In this document: one piece after another, positions 17,013 through 27,060 of the stretch
How positions within the stretch are numbered: position 1 is the first letter of the stretch
Layout of the letters: each line of letters starts with the position of its first letter
Assembly (NCBI GenBank): GCA_040285745.1
Contig: JAUFOR010000005.1
Span: 1 to 64,000 of the forward strand
DNA: 64,000 nucleotides
Direction: 5' to 3'
Origin: Barthelona sp. PCE
Taxonomy: Eukaryota; Metamonada: BaSk clade
Position numbers and translations under genes: made by a program
Notes under the pieces: model-generated
Database searches by the model: none
Told to the model about the DNA's origin: nothing
The model's input: only the letters and a program-made list of their open reading frames with translations

Positions 17013-19199
17013 ATGCAAGTTGTCGGTGATCATGAAGTACTGCTTGAGGGCCGTAAACTGCTTATCCCTGCGAGCGTATTACTGTGGAACGATACAGAAC
17101 TAGTATTTCCCCCAAAGATTGATTTCACATTTCTGTCAGCATTAAACACGAATGTACGTATCAAGAGCGCGACAGAAACGATCAACAGTAATGCTTTTGA
17201 CCAAAAGAGTTGGAACACACTCTTAGATTATTGTAAGCGTTTGTTAAATTCTACTGAAAATACAGACAACGTAACTGAGGCTGCAAACATATTTAGGGCA
17301 TACTTACAAGTATTTCCACTTGATGCAGATATTTGGGTTGAACTTTCATATCTTCTTGATGATGATGAAGAAGTGCTTGATTTATTCTGCGAAAGGCTTC
17401 TTGCATGTCCATCCGTGAGGCTCTGGAAGGCATTCATTGATGTTGTTGCCTCCAGAACAACCTCAGTATTGAATGATCAGCGTACCGAATATGAAGAGAA
17501 GTTGAACCAAATCAAAGATGGATCTGTTGATGACATTGAGACTGAGGAGGAATTAGACGTTATCTACTCATCAAAATTCGTGGAAACGATACGTCAATTA
17601 GAGAAACACTTTGTTGTTGCTGCGTCGCATGTAGGCTGTGATATTAATGCAGGTGTTTTCTTTACAGCATATATTGACGAGCTCAAGACACTATTAGATG
17701 CATTTAAGACTTTTGAAGAGGTTTTAAAGGTTCTACAAAGGATGATTTGTGCTGCATACGAGACATCACTGACTTACCCAACTCTTCAATGTGGTGAGAT
17801 TGTTGAGCAGTACAACGCCTTCCTTGGCGAGTGCGGTACATCAACTGCACTGGCCCAACGTGCTCATGCTTACGTTACTGAAGTACTGGAACCAATGGTG
17901 GACATGAGAGAAGCTTCGTTCCCAGCGAGCGAAGATCTGTTTGGTATGACACTACCATTTGCCGAAGCTGCAAAGCTTTTACCAGTGTATCGTAACATGA
18001 TTGCGATTGAAGAGAGTTTCTTGAGCACTGTTCTCACAGGTGAAACGCGTTTCACAAAAGAAGCAGCCATCAATAGAGTGAAGCATGCGTATCGCCTTGC
18101 TTGCTGTAAGTTGAGTAATTGTGCTGAGGTATGGTGGCATTATGCATGCTTTCTGTGTAATAACAATATGTTCGAGGCAGGCCGAAATGTTCTGATTGAA
18201 GGAATCCGTCTCAACCCCACCGAGACTATTTTGTACTTTGGTCTTGTTGAAACAATTGAGCTGCAGGCAAAGGAGAATATCGAACAGAGAGATGCGTTGT
18301 TGGACGAGTGTCTTGTTGTATTTAGAACTTTGCTTCGTATTCAACCTGGTTTAAAGTGCGCATTATACCAATTTGAGCTTTTTGGAAGGCGGTATGGTGA
18401 TGCGGTTGCTCAAAGGAAGATATTCCTGGACATTATCAAAAATTCCAGTTCCGATCCTTCTCTGTATCTGATGCACGCTCGACGTGAGCACCAGATCTAC
18501 TCTGATCCAGACGTTGCACTTTCTGTTCTGGATTATGGTGACCGCGTTTGTGGTAATGATGATCGATTTTTGCTTCAAAGCCTCGCTCAGAAACAGACTC
18601 TAGGCAACCCTATTAACGTTACTATTGCGTATAATCGCGTTCTTGATAGGACAGAAACATCTTCAGCGCTTTTAAATGAGCGTATTCACAGGCAATTTTT
18701 ATCTTTTGAACAATATAATGGAACAGTGACAATGCTCCGTGCAGTTACGAAACGTATGCGTGCCTTGAAGGATGGTCCTGTATCCGACTTTGCAGAACTC
18801 ATCTTGAGAACGACTGTTCACGGTGTATCACCAGTTTCAAACGATGTGCTTACTTCACTTGGTGGTGTTTCATCTAAGCTCGTGTCAAAGCCAAATGCTG
18901 TTGTTTCACACGTGCCTGAAGCATATGATCGATATATCAAACACGGTGTTCCTGTTTTTGCATCAGTACAGAACCAACCATCTTTTGATGTGTCCAATAT
19001 GGTTAGTTGTAGAGGTACACCTCTCGTAGACGATCTACCTCGCCTTTTCAGAGATGTTATTTCGAACGAACCACTGTATTTAGGTGGAGAAATTACTGCT
19101 GATATTGTTAAAAAGCTTGTTGATGCTGTACCCACTGGTCTTAGTCGACCAAAGATTGAAGGAGGAGAGCCAGAGTACAAGATTCAAAGAACAAAGTAA
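17013..19199 (+). CDS. CstF-77/Rna14-like cleavage stimulation factor subunit
   Basis: 728 aa built of half-a-TPR (HAT) helices: repeated pairs such as ADIWVELSYLL and AEVWWHYACFLCNN-MFEAGRNVLIEGI span residues about 60-560, the pattern of the Suf/CstF-77 superhelix. The C-terminal region (630-728) is Pro/Val-rich as in the family's hinge that recruits other CstF/CFIA subunits. It would act in the nucleus in pre-mRNA 3' end cleavage and polyadenylation. Other HAT proteins (Prp6, Clf1/Syf3, Utp6) are alternatives, but the length and the long N-terminal helical part with a Suf-like middle favour CstF-77. Its stop codon lies 6 bases from the stop of the convergent Brr2-like gene. Confidence 0.75.
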   Translation: MQVVGDHEVLLEGRKLLIPASVLLWNDTELVFPPKIDFTFLSALNTNVRIKSATETINSNAFDQKSWNTLLDYCKRLLNSTENTDNVTEAANIFRAYLQVFPLDADIWVELSYLLDDDEEVLDLFCERLLACPSVRLWKAFIDVVASRTTSVLNDQRTEYEEKLNQIKDGSVDDIETEEELDVIYSSKFVETIRQLEKHFVVAASHVGCDINAGVFFTAYIDELKTLLDAFKTFEEVLKVLQRMICAAYETSLTYPTLQCGEIVEQYNAFLGECGTSTALAQRAHAYVTEVLEPMVDMREASFPASEDLFGMTLPFAEAAKLLPVYRNMIAIEESFLSTVLTGETRFTKEAAINRVKHAYRLACCKLSNCAEVWWHYACFLCNNNMFEAGRNVLIEGIRLNPTETILYFGLVETIELQAKENIEQRDALLDECLVVFRTLLRIQPGLKCALYQFELFGRRYGDAVAQRKIFLDIIKNSSSDPSLYLMHARREHQIYSDPDVALSVLDYGDRVCGNDDRFLLQSLAQKQTLGNPINVTIAYNRVLDRTETSSALLNERIHRQFLSFEQYNGTVTMLRAVTKRMRALKDGPVSDFAELILRTTVHGVSPVSNDVLTSLGGVSSKLVSKPNAVVSHVPEAYDRYIKHGVPVFASVQNQPSFDVSNMVSCRGTPLVDDLPRLFRDVISNEPLYLGGEITADIVKKLVDAVPTGLSRPKIEGGEPEYKIQRTK

Positions 19200-19205
19200 A
19201 GGTTT

Positions 19206-22200
19206 TTACTGTTTGCGCTTAAGTAGATAGCTTACCTCAAGACCCACATACAATTCAGGCGCAATTGTTATAAAAACATCACCCGACACTGATGACAAAT
19301 TTGTATTGATTGCTATCGTTGTTGTTGTTGAACGTATAGATTGTCGCTTCATTGTTATGAATTCTTCTAACGTATGAACATAAACAAAGACGCTTTCAAC
19401 GTTTGAGCTACGTGCTAATTTATGCGTCAATGTGCGCACTTCATCCTTTTTGTTCTTGATTTGTGGTGCGCCACGATCAACAATAAGAGTGATACACTCA
19501 TCATCATAACTAGCAGTACATGTGTAATATGGGAGACATTTAAGCTTTTTGATAATCTTCATGCCCATACTGTCAATTCCAGCATCAAAAAGTACAGGTC
19601 GCAATTCACCAACGTGTGCCAGGCGAACACATTCTCTGAAATTGGGCAACAAGAGAGCATGGTGCTTAGTTACAGCAGAAAACGCCGTGAGCGGATGGCT
19701 GTCATACCATATTCCCTGGTTACTCATCTGAAGAAGAGTTATTGTGTTACGGAACACAGCTAAATCTTTCTTTTCAGCAGACAGGTCAATCACACCCTGG
19801 AAAACACGAACAATTTGACCAAGAGCACTAAAAAGATCAGTGGCATAGTCGCTAATTGGAAGAGCAACATGGCCAAAGTGGCATTGTAACAACATTGCCG
19901 TCTTAACATGAGGCGAATCAAACCCATACTTGGGTGGGAAACGAATATGTCCAGCAAGCTCTTCATTAAGATTATCTTCGTTATGACGGACCGGCATTTC
20001 TGAGAATTCAGCGGCAGAACATGCCATATTGAGGGTGTCATTCAATGATCTTGTGAAACGAATACGGGCACAGAACAGTTGAATAGAACGGAAAGACAGG
20101 TAATAATACGCAGCCATTGTGCCGAATGGGGTGATGCACAACACACCTTCCTCCTCATCAATACACTTTGCAGCCTTTAAAAGACCAACCGCTCGAATGA
20201 CGGCATCATGGATTGTTGATCGAATGGCCTGAGATGATACTGCTTTGAGACCGTAAAAACTAGGATTTTGCCTCATTCTTTGTGCCATATACGTCTTTCC
20301 GATGAGTCTAGTTGCATCAGAGACTGTAGAAACGGCACCTGTAGCAATTTCTCCATTTAAAAAGTCCGGAAGAGCAGGAAGCAAAGCACTTTCAACGGGA
20401 AACGGTTCATACAGGAACTGGCGCCAGAAAGGCTTCTTAGAAGTGTGTGTTAATATGAGCGCAACGCCAGAGTCATTGAATTGTGGTCGGCCAGCACGTC
20501 CAATCATCTGGAGCACGTCGGTGACCGGGAGATCAACGAATTTGCATTGTTTAGCATCGAAGAAGACAGTACCTTTCACGATGACGCAGTGTGCAGGGAA
20601 GTTAAGACCCCATGCCAGAGTTGATGTTGAAACGAGAACTAAAATCTTCTGAGAGAGGAAGAGTTCCTCAACAAGCATCTTATCCTCTTTAGCAAGACCA
20701 GCATGGTGTAAGCCAACACCAAATACTAGTGCGTCGCGAAGTGCGGGATCTTTAGCTCTGTTGGCATGCATTTCAGCTTCGACAGAATCCATACGAGACC
20801 AGCGCAACCAATCATTACTCTGCACAGCGAACGCAATCAGATCCATTGCGGTTAGACGTGTTTGACGGCGAGATGCAACAAATACAATTGAGGGCTTGCC
20901 TGCAGCGTGTTGATTTAACGCGTTGAAGACTGGTTTGTTCATCTGGCGCATTCGAGGGCAGTAATGCTGCATGCTGTATCCCTGGAGATGTACGTCAAGC
21001 TTAACAGGACGGAGAGCGGCGTGGAAGTTAAACAAGAAGTTGCGCTTCACACCGAGCCACTCTGCCACATCCTCGCAGTTTGACAACGCAGTAGAAAGAC
21101 CAACAAAGCGCACATGCTTACCGAGGTTCTCAGCCATGTACCGCATGCGACAAACGATAGTCTCCAGAACAGCACCTCGATCCGTACCAAGCAAGTGAAT
21201 TTCATCCATGATGACAAGCGAACAGCGCTGGACGTAACGTCTACGCTGCCAGAAGCGAGTGACACCATCCCATTTCTCAGGAGAAGCGCATATAATATGA
21301 GCTCGTTCGATTTCATATGGTGTTGGTTGGCTCTCACCAGTGAGCTCGATGATTCGCAGGTACGGGAACTTTTTGCGCCAATCACGTGCACGTTCATTAA
21401 CTAGAGCTTTAAGCGGAGCAACATAAACACATTTGGAATCATCACCTGAACGCACCATTCTCATGAGAGCTAGCTCTGCGATGACTGTCTTTCCGGAACC
21501 TGTGGGGGCACCGAGGAGCAATGAGTCATCGTGGTGGAAGACAGAGTGGAAAACCTGCGTTTGGATTGGGTTAAAGTAGTTGAATGACCAGATACTACTG
21601 AAACGATCATTACCAACAACGCTTGTCTTGAGCGCAGTACAAGGAAGAAGCTCTGTGTGTGCATTGCTTGCGTGAGGAAAGACGAGCTCGTTCACTGGAA
21701 GATCTAGGTAGAATTCACAACCCATCATGGACTCTGGTAAAAGAGAGAGTGTGAACTCATGGTTACGCGCCTGTTCAACAAGCGGAATCATAAGTGTAAT
21801 ATCAAGAGGTTCATCAGACCGCACAATCTGAATTAATTCAGCGCTGATGATAAGATTTGCATTACAATCATGGACAACAAGCCATGTGGGAACGCTTCGG
21901 GTTCCTTTCCAGTCCATGTCACATGAAATTTTAACATTGAGACGCACAACTCCAATTGTGATGGGTTGCAGATTGTACTCAACACCAAAGACAGGGAGGC
22001 GCTCACTGAGTGCCTTGAGCGTGGCAGCCATTGAGTTGGAGTACGTATACTCGAGGAAATCGGCAGCTTCCATTACACGCATTTCAAGTGGGGATATGTT
22101 GAAATCATGGGTGATAAGTTGATTAGGTCGGCACTTTCGGTCGACGCTGAGCAAACAGGTCGAGCCCGGGAACGTACGAAGCTTCACACAATGTACGAGC

Positions 22201-25200
22201 TCCATGATAGCGACAAATGAATCGTACCATCGGCGAAAGACTGCAATGGAAAGCAAGCCCTGGACAATACGACCGATTGAGTCGTCCACCGTTTTGATAT
22301 CCGAGACAAGTGATGGGGTCTTGGGAGTGTGCTGGCTAATATGCGCCTGTATCATATAAAATGCTTTTTCGATACTCTCATCGATGTCAGCGTTGTCTTC
22401 AGGCATGGGCTGCTCATATCCATAATCAATATCCTTCTCGTTTGAATAAAGAAGCTTACGAAACACAGATTTCTTGACTTTGAGACCTTTAACATCGTTT
22501 AAAATGTAAGGACAGCGCTCTTTGATAGCCAGGAACTCATCACGTTCATCGTCTCTAATACGCATTGATCGGAATTCATGAGCGCTGGCGAGCAAATAGA
22601 TCAGATCAGCAAAAGAAGGATCTTGTGATAATTGTGAGTTGAACAACTTCATGTTTCGAGATGGGATGTAATAGTGCGCTGCAATGCGTCCTAACTCCGT
22701 TGACATGAGATTACCTGAGAATTTATCATAATTGATCATTTGTAAAAGCTTGAGTTCACTGCAAGCAGCACGAACAAGCGCTTCCTTTGTAGCGAATTGT
22801 GTGGGATCAAACCCGAGTGAGGCCATTGAACTTCCATAAGCAGCAGGGTTTTTAAGAACACGGACACCAAAAAACGTGTAATTTAACCAAGATATGGCTT
22901 CTTGATCAGTTGTGATTGTTCCACGTACGATTTCAGCATTTAGATGGTCGTTTAGAGTCTCACACAACTGGCTCTCAATAGGTAGCGCCTCAACCATGCG
23001 ATGGTAGTAATGCTGGAATTTATCTGAAGTAGTGAAAAGATAGGCTGTTGCTTCCGTATCAAATTGTGGTCTGCCGGCACGCCCAAACATCTGCTCAATG
23101 TCTAGAACGTCAAGGTCATCAAACCTGTCACCGCGACGGACGGTCGTCCCGTTAATCATGACTACGGAGGCTGGAAGGTTGACGCCCCATGCGAGGGTCG
23201 CAGTTGAGATTAGGATCTGGACAGCGCCACCCAGAAAGAGGCTCTCAGCAAGTCTTCGGTCGGATTTATGCATGCCTGCATGATGGCAAAAGAAACCTGA
23301 CTCAAAAAGGACGTTGAGCGAACGATCACGTAACTTACGTGAAACTTGTTGGCGGTAGTAGCCCCAACTGTTGAGAGTTGTTTCAGCTGGGTGCATTAAG
23401 TGCTGTTTTCGGGCTTTTCCTATAAGATTGGCAAAAAATGTACACAAACGAACTGTTTCAGCACGTCCGTGAACGAAAATGATCATTTGCTGACCCTCCT
23501 CAAGGTGTTTAAGGATATACTCAAACATGAGTTCGTTACGGTACTGCTTTTTTGACCGAGGAGCCTTTGGAGGAAGATCCGAATATTCTATATCAGTCAG
23601 CATGTGTTGGACACCAATCACGATTTGGTTTAGAGGTACAGGACGATAGCGTGGGTCAAGGAAAACAATATCATCGTCATGCACGCGCATGAACTCCGCT
23701 ACATCTTTATAGTTAGGGAGCGTGGCACTCAAAGCAACGAGTCGTACAGTTAGCTGTAAAATTTCAACCTGACGAAGACAACGAGCAATGATAGCCTCTA
23801 TGACAGCACCTCTCTCACTTGCTAACAGATGAACTTCATCTATGAGTACAAGTTTAAGCTGTTTAAGGAGCTCACTATCAAGCGAACGTCGACTCAGAAT
23901 ATCCCACTTCTCTGGTGTGCACACGAGGAGTTGAGCAGTTGAAAGCTCTTGAGGTGAAATAGACGTATCACCAGTGACTTCTTTAACGATAACACCTAAC
24001 TTACGTAATCTTTTAACCATTTTTCCAAAGATCTCTGTAACTAGTGCTTTCATAGGAGCTAAATACACCATCTTGACATTCTTCAGTTTTTCACGATCAA
24101 ATTTCATACCAGATTCATCTACACAAGTTTGTAGCGTGCGCATCACAGTCAAAAATGCCACATTCGTTTTACCTGCACCGGTGGGAGCACAAACTAGTAA
24201 GTTCTTGTCAGTATTGAACGCTTTTTCGAATACTAGTGATTGTAAAGTGTTGAATCTCTCAAAGTCAAAGACACGACGCGTCATAGAAGGACAAGTTGAC
24301 ACAGGGATGAGGGAAACATTTGGTCTTGTAGCACCAAAGTGCTGAGGGGGTGGAATTGTGAACTTATTATGCTCATTACGAACGTTTTCAACAACAGCAC
24401 GCTTACGATTACGACCCATACCAATATTTCTGACGTTATCTTTGAAGAAGACATTCTCAGCTGATGTAGGGCCAGCAGTCAATCCGCTTTCGCGCTCCAT
24501 ACGTTCGTTAATATTCTTATTAGCCGTTTCGTGTACATTAGACTTTGCATCTTTCCTACTTTCTTTGATTGCTTCCATATTACAACTGATTGTTGTAATC
24601 AACTCCAAATGATCAAAGCCTAACAGCTCAACAAGGTGCATGCTCAGGACGTTCCCATCAATGCATGTGTCAAGCATTCCATTGAATGCCTCCATTACAT
24701 CGTTAAAATCAAGCGTAGAATTAGATGAACTCAATCCATTACGAATATCCTCTCGGATAGAAGAAAATGTAATAGTGTTTTCAAGTTCCGCCTCTTTCGC
24801 CTCCTCTGCAGGAGTTGGTTGTAGTAAATGATCGATATCGGTGGGAACGGTCTCGTTGCCCAAAAACTCTGGAGCTTTCTCCCAGTGATCGTGGTGATGG
24901 ACCATTGTCGTTGTGTTGTAAGTAGGGAACATATTCTGAACCGCATCATCGGAATACTGACCTTGTTTTATGATGTTTTGAATGTTGTTGCGAATAGTGA
25001 AAATGTTACGGAACTCAAAGAGCTTAATATCGAACCCGATAATAGCCTTGTATGTTTCCCACGATCTGTTACGTTCGTCTTTCAACTCTTTGAAAGCGTT
25101 AAATCCCAACATGACCAGATCCAAAAATTCTTGGGTGGGCAGTGCAGGAATTGCCCTTGAAGAAACAAATGAGTTGACAAATGCATACACCTCATCACGT

Positions 25201-25361
25201 AGCTCACTGAAAAGTACATAAGGAAGGCTTGATACATTTGGAAGCTCAGAGATTAGAAAAAGGCTAATTTGACGAGTAGAGGCCTTTTTAACATCAGACT
25301 TCGATGACACATCGTATTCAGGCCCCGTTACATGCTTCAAAATGTCTTGAAAAGATGACAT
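19206..25361 (-). CDS. Brr2-like U5 snRNP RNA helicase
   Basis: 2051 aa, the double Ski2-like cassette architecture of Brr2 (human SNRNP200). Cassette 1 has APTGAGKTN, DEVHLLASERG, STATLAWGVNLPA and QMFGRAGRPQFD. Cassette 2 has APTGSGKT, DEIHLLGTDRG, STSTLAWGLNFPA and QMIGRAGRPQFN. Each is followed by winged-helix and Sec63-like regions. The N-terminal ~370 residues are the autoinhibitory/plug region. Walker A and DExH residues look intact in both cassettes, unlike some Brr2 proteins whose second cassette is degenerate. Brr2 unwinds U4/U6 during spliceosome activation in the nucleus. A TCATT motif lies 4-8 bases before the ATG. ASCC3 is the alternative, but the length and intact layout favour Brr2. 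Confidence 0.9.
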   Translation of the reverse strand: MSSFQDILKHVTGPEYDVSSKSDVKKASTRQISLFLISELPNVSSLPYVLFSELRDEVYAFVNSFVSSRAIPALPTQEFLDLVMLGFNAFKELKDERNRSWETYKAIIGFDIKLFEFRNIFTIRNNIQNIIKQGQYSDDAVQNMFPTYNTTTMVHHHDHWEKAPEFLGNETVPTDIDHLLQPTPAEEAKEAELENTITFSSIREDIRNGLSSSNSTLDFNDVMEAFNGMLDTCIDGNVLSMHLVELLGFDHLELITTISCNMEAIKESRKDAKSNVHETANKNINERMERESGLTAGPTSAENVFFKDNVRNIGMGRNRKRAVVENVRNEHNKFTIPPPQHFGATRPNVSLIPVSTCPSMTRRVFDFERFNTLQSLVFEKAFNTDKNLLVCAPTGAGKTNVAFLTVMRTLQTCVDESGMKFDREKLKNVKMVYLAPMKALVTEIFGKMVKRLRKLGVIVKEVTGDTSISPQELSTAQLLVCTPEKWDILSRRSLDSELLKQLKLVLIDEVHLLASERGAVIEAIIARCLRQVEILQLTVRLVALSATLPNYKDVAEFMRVHDDDIVFLDPRYRPVPLNQIVIGVQHMLTDIEYSDLPPKAPRSKKQYRNELMFEYILKHLEEGQQMIIFVHGRAETVRLCTFFANLIGKARKQHLMHPAETTLNSWGYYRQQVSRKLRDRSLNVLFESGFFCHHAGMHKSDRRLAESLFLGGAVQILISTATLAWGVNLPASVVMINGTTVRRGDRFDDLDVLDIEQMFGRAGRPQFDTEATAYLFTTSDKFQHYYHRMVEALPIESQLCETLNDHLNAEIVRGTITTDQEAISWLNYTFFGVRVLKNPAAYGSSMASLGFDPTQFATKEALVRAACSELKLLQMINYDKFSGNLMSTELGRIAAHYYIPSRNMKLFNSQLSQDPSFADLIYLLASAHEFRSMRIRDDERDEFLAIKERCPYILNDVKGLKVKKSVFRKLLYSNEKDIDYGYEQPMPEDNADIDESIEKAFYMIQAHISQHTPKTPSLVSDIKTVDDSIGRIVQGLLSIAVFRRWYDSFVAIMELVHCVKLRTFPGSTCLLSVDRKCRPNQLITHDFNISPLEMRVMEAADFLEYTYSNSMAATLKALSERLPVFGVEYNLQPITIGVVRLNVKISCDMDWKGTRSVPTWLVVHDCNANLIISAELIQIVRSDEPLDITLMIPLVEQARNHEFTLSLLPESMMGCEFYLDLPVNELVFPHASNAHTELLPCTALKTSVVGNDRFSSIWSFNYFNPIQTQVFHSVFHHDDSLLLGAPTGSGKTVIAELALMRMVRSGDDSKCVYVAPLKALVNERARDWRKKFPYLRIIELTGESQPTPYEIERAHIICASPEKWDGVTRFWQRRRYVQRCSLVIMDEIHLLGTDRGAVLETIVCRMRYMAENLGKHVRFVGLSTALSNCEDVAEWLGVKRNFLFNFHAALRPVKLDVHLQGYSMQHYCPRMRQMNKPVFNALNQHAAGKPSIVFVASRRQTRLTAMDLIAFAVQSNDWLRWSRMDSVEAEMHANRAKDPALRDALVFGVGLHHAGLAKEDKMLVEELFLSQKILVLVSTSTLAWGLNFPAHCVIVKGTVFFDAKQCKFVDLPVTDVLQMIGRAGRPQFNDSGVALILTHTSKKPFWRQFLYEPFPVESALLPALPDFLNGEIATGAVSTVSDATRLIGKTYMAQRMRQNPSFYGLKAVSSQAIRSTIHDAVIRAVGLLKAAKCIDEEEGVLCITPFGTMAAYYYLSFRSIQLFCARIRFTRSLNDTLNMACSAAEFSEMPVRHNEDNLNEELAGHIRFPPKYGFDSPHVKTAMLLQCHFGHVALPISDYATDLFSALGQIVRVFQGVIDLSAEKKDLAVFRNTITLLQMSNQGIWYDSHPLTAFSAVTKHHALLLPNFRECVRLAHVGELRPVLFDAGIDSMGMKIIKKLKCLPYYTCTASYDDECITLIVDRGAPQIKNKKDEVRTLTHKLARSSNVESVFVYVHTLEEFITMKRQSIRSTTTTIAINTNLSSVSGDVFITIAPELYVGLEVSYLLKRKQ

Positions 25362-25364
25362 TTT

Positions 25365-25369
25365 AATGA
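25365..25369 (-). promoter_or_regulatory. Putative initiator (TCATT) of the Brr2-like gene
   Basis: TCATT read on the minus strand, three bases before the ATG. It fits the trichomonad initiator pattern TCA-Y-W, with transcription expected at the A. Confidence 0.45.
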
Positions 25370-25604
25370 AAAGGGAAAGAATTTTTAATTAAGAATTTAC
25401 GTTCACTTTACTTGGATATTGTAGTATTAATATAGGTATTACCCACAACTCTCTGTACAAATTATGAAATGGCTTCTACAGTCTCATGTGGTTACAATAG
25501 TGTATGTTGAGCAGTTGCATACGCGATTTCCACTTTAAAAAGTCACTTAAACCGTGTAGCGAACATAAAGAAATTGTATCAACATATTTCTTTCCTTTCT
25601 GTGA

Positions 25605-26303
25605 ATGGGTTGCTGTTCTTCAAATTCTCAAACCCTGGGAGGCTCAGAATCTGTGAAGCAGATTAGGGTCCTCAGCGGTAGCATGCCTTCGATGCCAGAA
25701 TCGCCACATACACCTAGCAATCCAAAGCGTATTGATACAAGCGTTTGTCATCTTTCTGTAGAACAAATCTTTAATCACCTCATCTGTTCTGTAGGAGAAA
25801 TAATCATAGCAGCAGGTAATACAGGGACATCACATTTATTAGTTAAAGATCTTGCGGTAGCACAAAACATGTACGAGAACCAGCTATATGACGAGCTCTT
25901 GGACCATTGCTATGAGTTCATTCCACTTTTAGTTGATATGATTGAAGGTAATTATTCAGTTGAATTAAAAACACACATAATTGTTTTATTCATAAAATTA
26001 TCTTCGATTGTTGATATTCGTTCACTTCTAGTGGATGATCCTGATGTAGATTTTATTGCAACGATGATAAAGTTTTCTGAACAACCTGATGTAGTAGGTA
26101 TTTTTACACTTGTTCGTATGCTTTTCGAGAATCTGGAGGTAGAATCATCCATATTAGCACAGTTTGAAGAACAATCTAGGTTAAGAGATACACCTGATAG
26201 TTTTAAAGCTTCTATGGTTTTTTTCAGTGATGATTCTTGCTTTGAAGACGAAGAATTTGTTGTTGCTGATGATATTGCTCAACCTTCAACTTTTAAATCA
26301 TAA
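25605..26303 (+). CDS. Putative N-myristoylated/palmitoylated helical protein
   Basis: 232 aa beginning MGCCSSNS: Gly2 and Ser6 fit the N-myristoylation pattern, and Cys3-Cys4 could be palmitoylated, which would anchor it to a membrane. Residues 50-190 are mostly helical (EQIFNHLICSVGEIIIAAG, VELKTHIIVLFIKLSS), and the C-terminus is acidic. I recognise no family. It shares the MGC-xSS start with the protein at 48686-49894 but no evident homology beyond that. It is divergent from the Brr2-like gene. Confidence 0.65.
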   Translation: MGCCSSNSQTLGGSESVKQIRVLSGSMPSMPESPHTPSNPKRIDTSVCHLSVEQIFNHLICSVGEIIIAAGNTGTSHLLVKDLAVAQNMYENQLYDELLDHCYEFIPLLVDMIEGNYSVELKTHIIVLFIKLSSIVDIRSLLVDDPDVDFIATMIKFSEQPDVVGIFTLVRMLFENLEVESSILAQFEEQSRLRDTPDSFKASMVFFSDDSCFEDEEFVVADDIAQPSTFKS

Positions 26304-26458
26304 CTTTTGCATTTTACATTTCTATTTTCGTTTATATTAATAGATTTGTTCACTTTACACAATTTCTAACGTCTGTCCCACCTCAGTTAATAAATAGACG
26401 CATTTATTTCGATTGTTAGAAATGAAAGTTGGTATAAAATTTTCTTCCCTTCCCATAA

Positions 26459-27049
26459 ATGTCAACCGTAAGAGATGTGAGACTCGATGCTCCGAGCACC
26501 CATATCACACTCCCAACACCCCAACACACCGTATCGCCTCCAGAAGAGGAGAATATTAGCGATTTTGATGTTAATAGGCCTTTTTGTCGTTTTTGCATGT
26601 CTAATTCAGATAGACAGGGGCCTCTTTATCAAGTATGCAGCTGTAATTCACACACACACATCTCTTGTTTGCAAGAATGGGTTCGTGCACGACCAAGCAC
26701 CTCGAGTCCGTTAGTTTGTGAAGTTTGTTTACAAAACTACTCCATAGACACAGTTGAACTTGGGTGTTGTCACGGTGGATGTCCGGATTTTGATACAGCC
26801 ACTGTGACTGCTAATATTGCAATGTGTATACTTATATTAGTCTTTATTAGTATTATTGTATTTGCAGTATGGCAGGCAATAGTTGCCGACGGCATCGTTT
26901 CGGTGGTCGTTTGGGTCATGGTTGGATGTATTGGTGCCACGTTCTTAATCATGACTATCAGTGCATCGATTCCAGTTTTCGGTGATTGTAGTGCTAAAAT
27001 ACAACAAGCCAAATATGATCTCAGACCAGAGATTCGTGCTATTCAGTAA
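26459..27049 (+). CDS. RING-CH (MARCH-type) membrane E3 ubiquitin ligase
   Basis: 196 aa. The C4HC3 RING-CH is at residues about 40-90: CRFC, then CSC, HISC with WV after it, and CEVC. The downstream tryptophan (LQEWVRAR) is typical of MARCH proteins. Two transmembrane helices follow (residues 122-145 and 150-175), giving the usual MARCH topology with the RING in the cytosol. It likely ubiquitinates membrane proteins. The gene converges on the 27061-28358 gene with only 11 bases between stop codons. Confidence 0.85.
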   Translation: MSTVRDVRLDAPSTHITLPTPQHTVSPPEEENISDFDVNRPFCRFCMSNSDRQGPLYQVCSCNSHTHISCLQEWVRARPSTSSPLVCEVCLQNYSIDTVELGCCHGGCPDFDTATVTANIAMCILILVFISIIVFAVWQAIVADGIVSVVVWVMVGCIGATFLIMTISASIPVFGDCSAKIQQAKYDLRPEIRAIQ

Positions 27050-27060
27050 ACAACGTTTAT

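Noticed and set aside
20302-25160. Many plus-strand ORFs opposite the Brr2-like gene
   Set aside because: All are antisense shadows of a well-supported helicase ORF.
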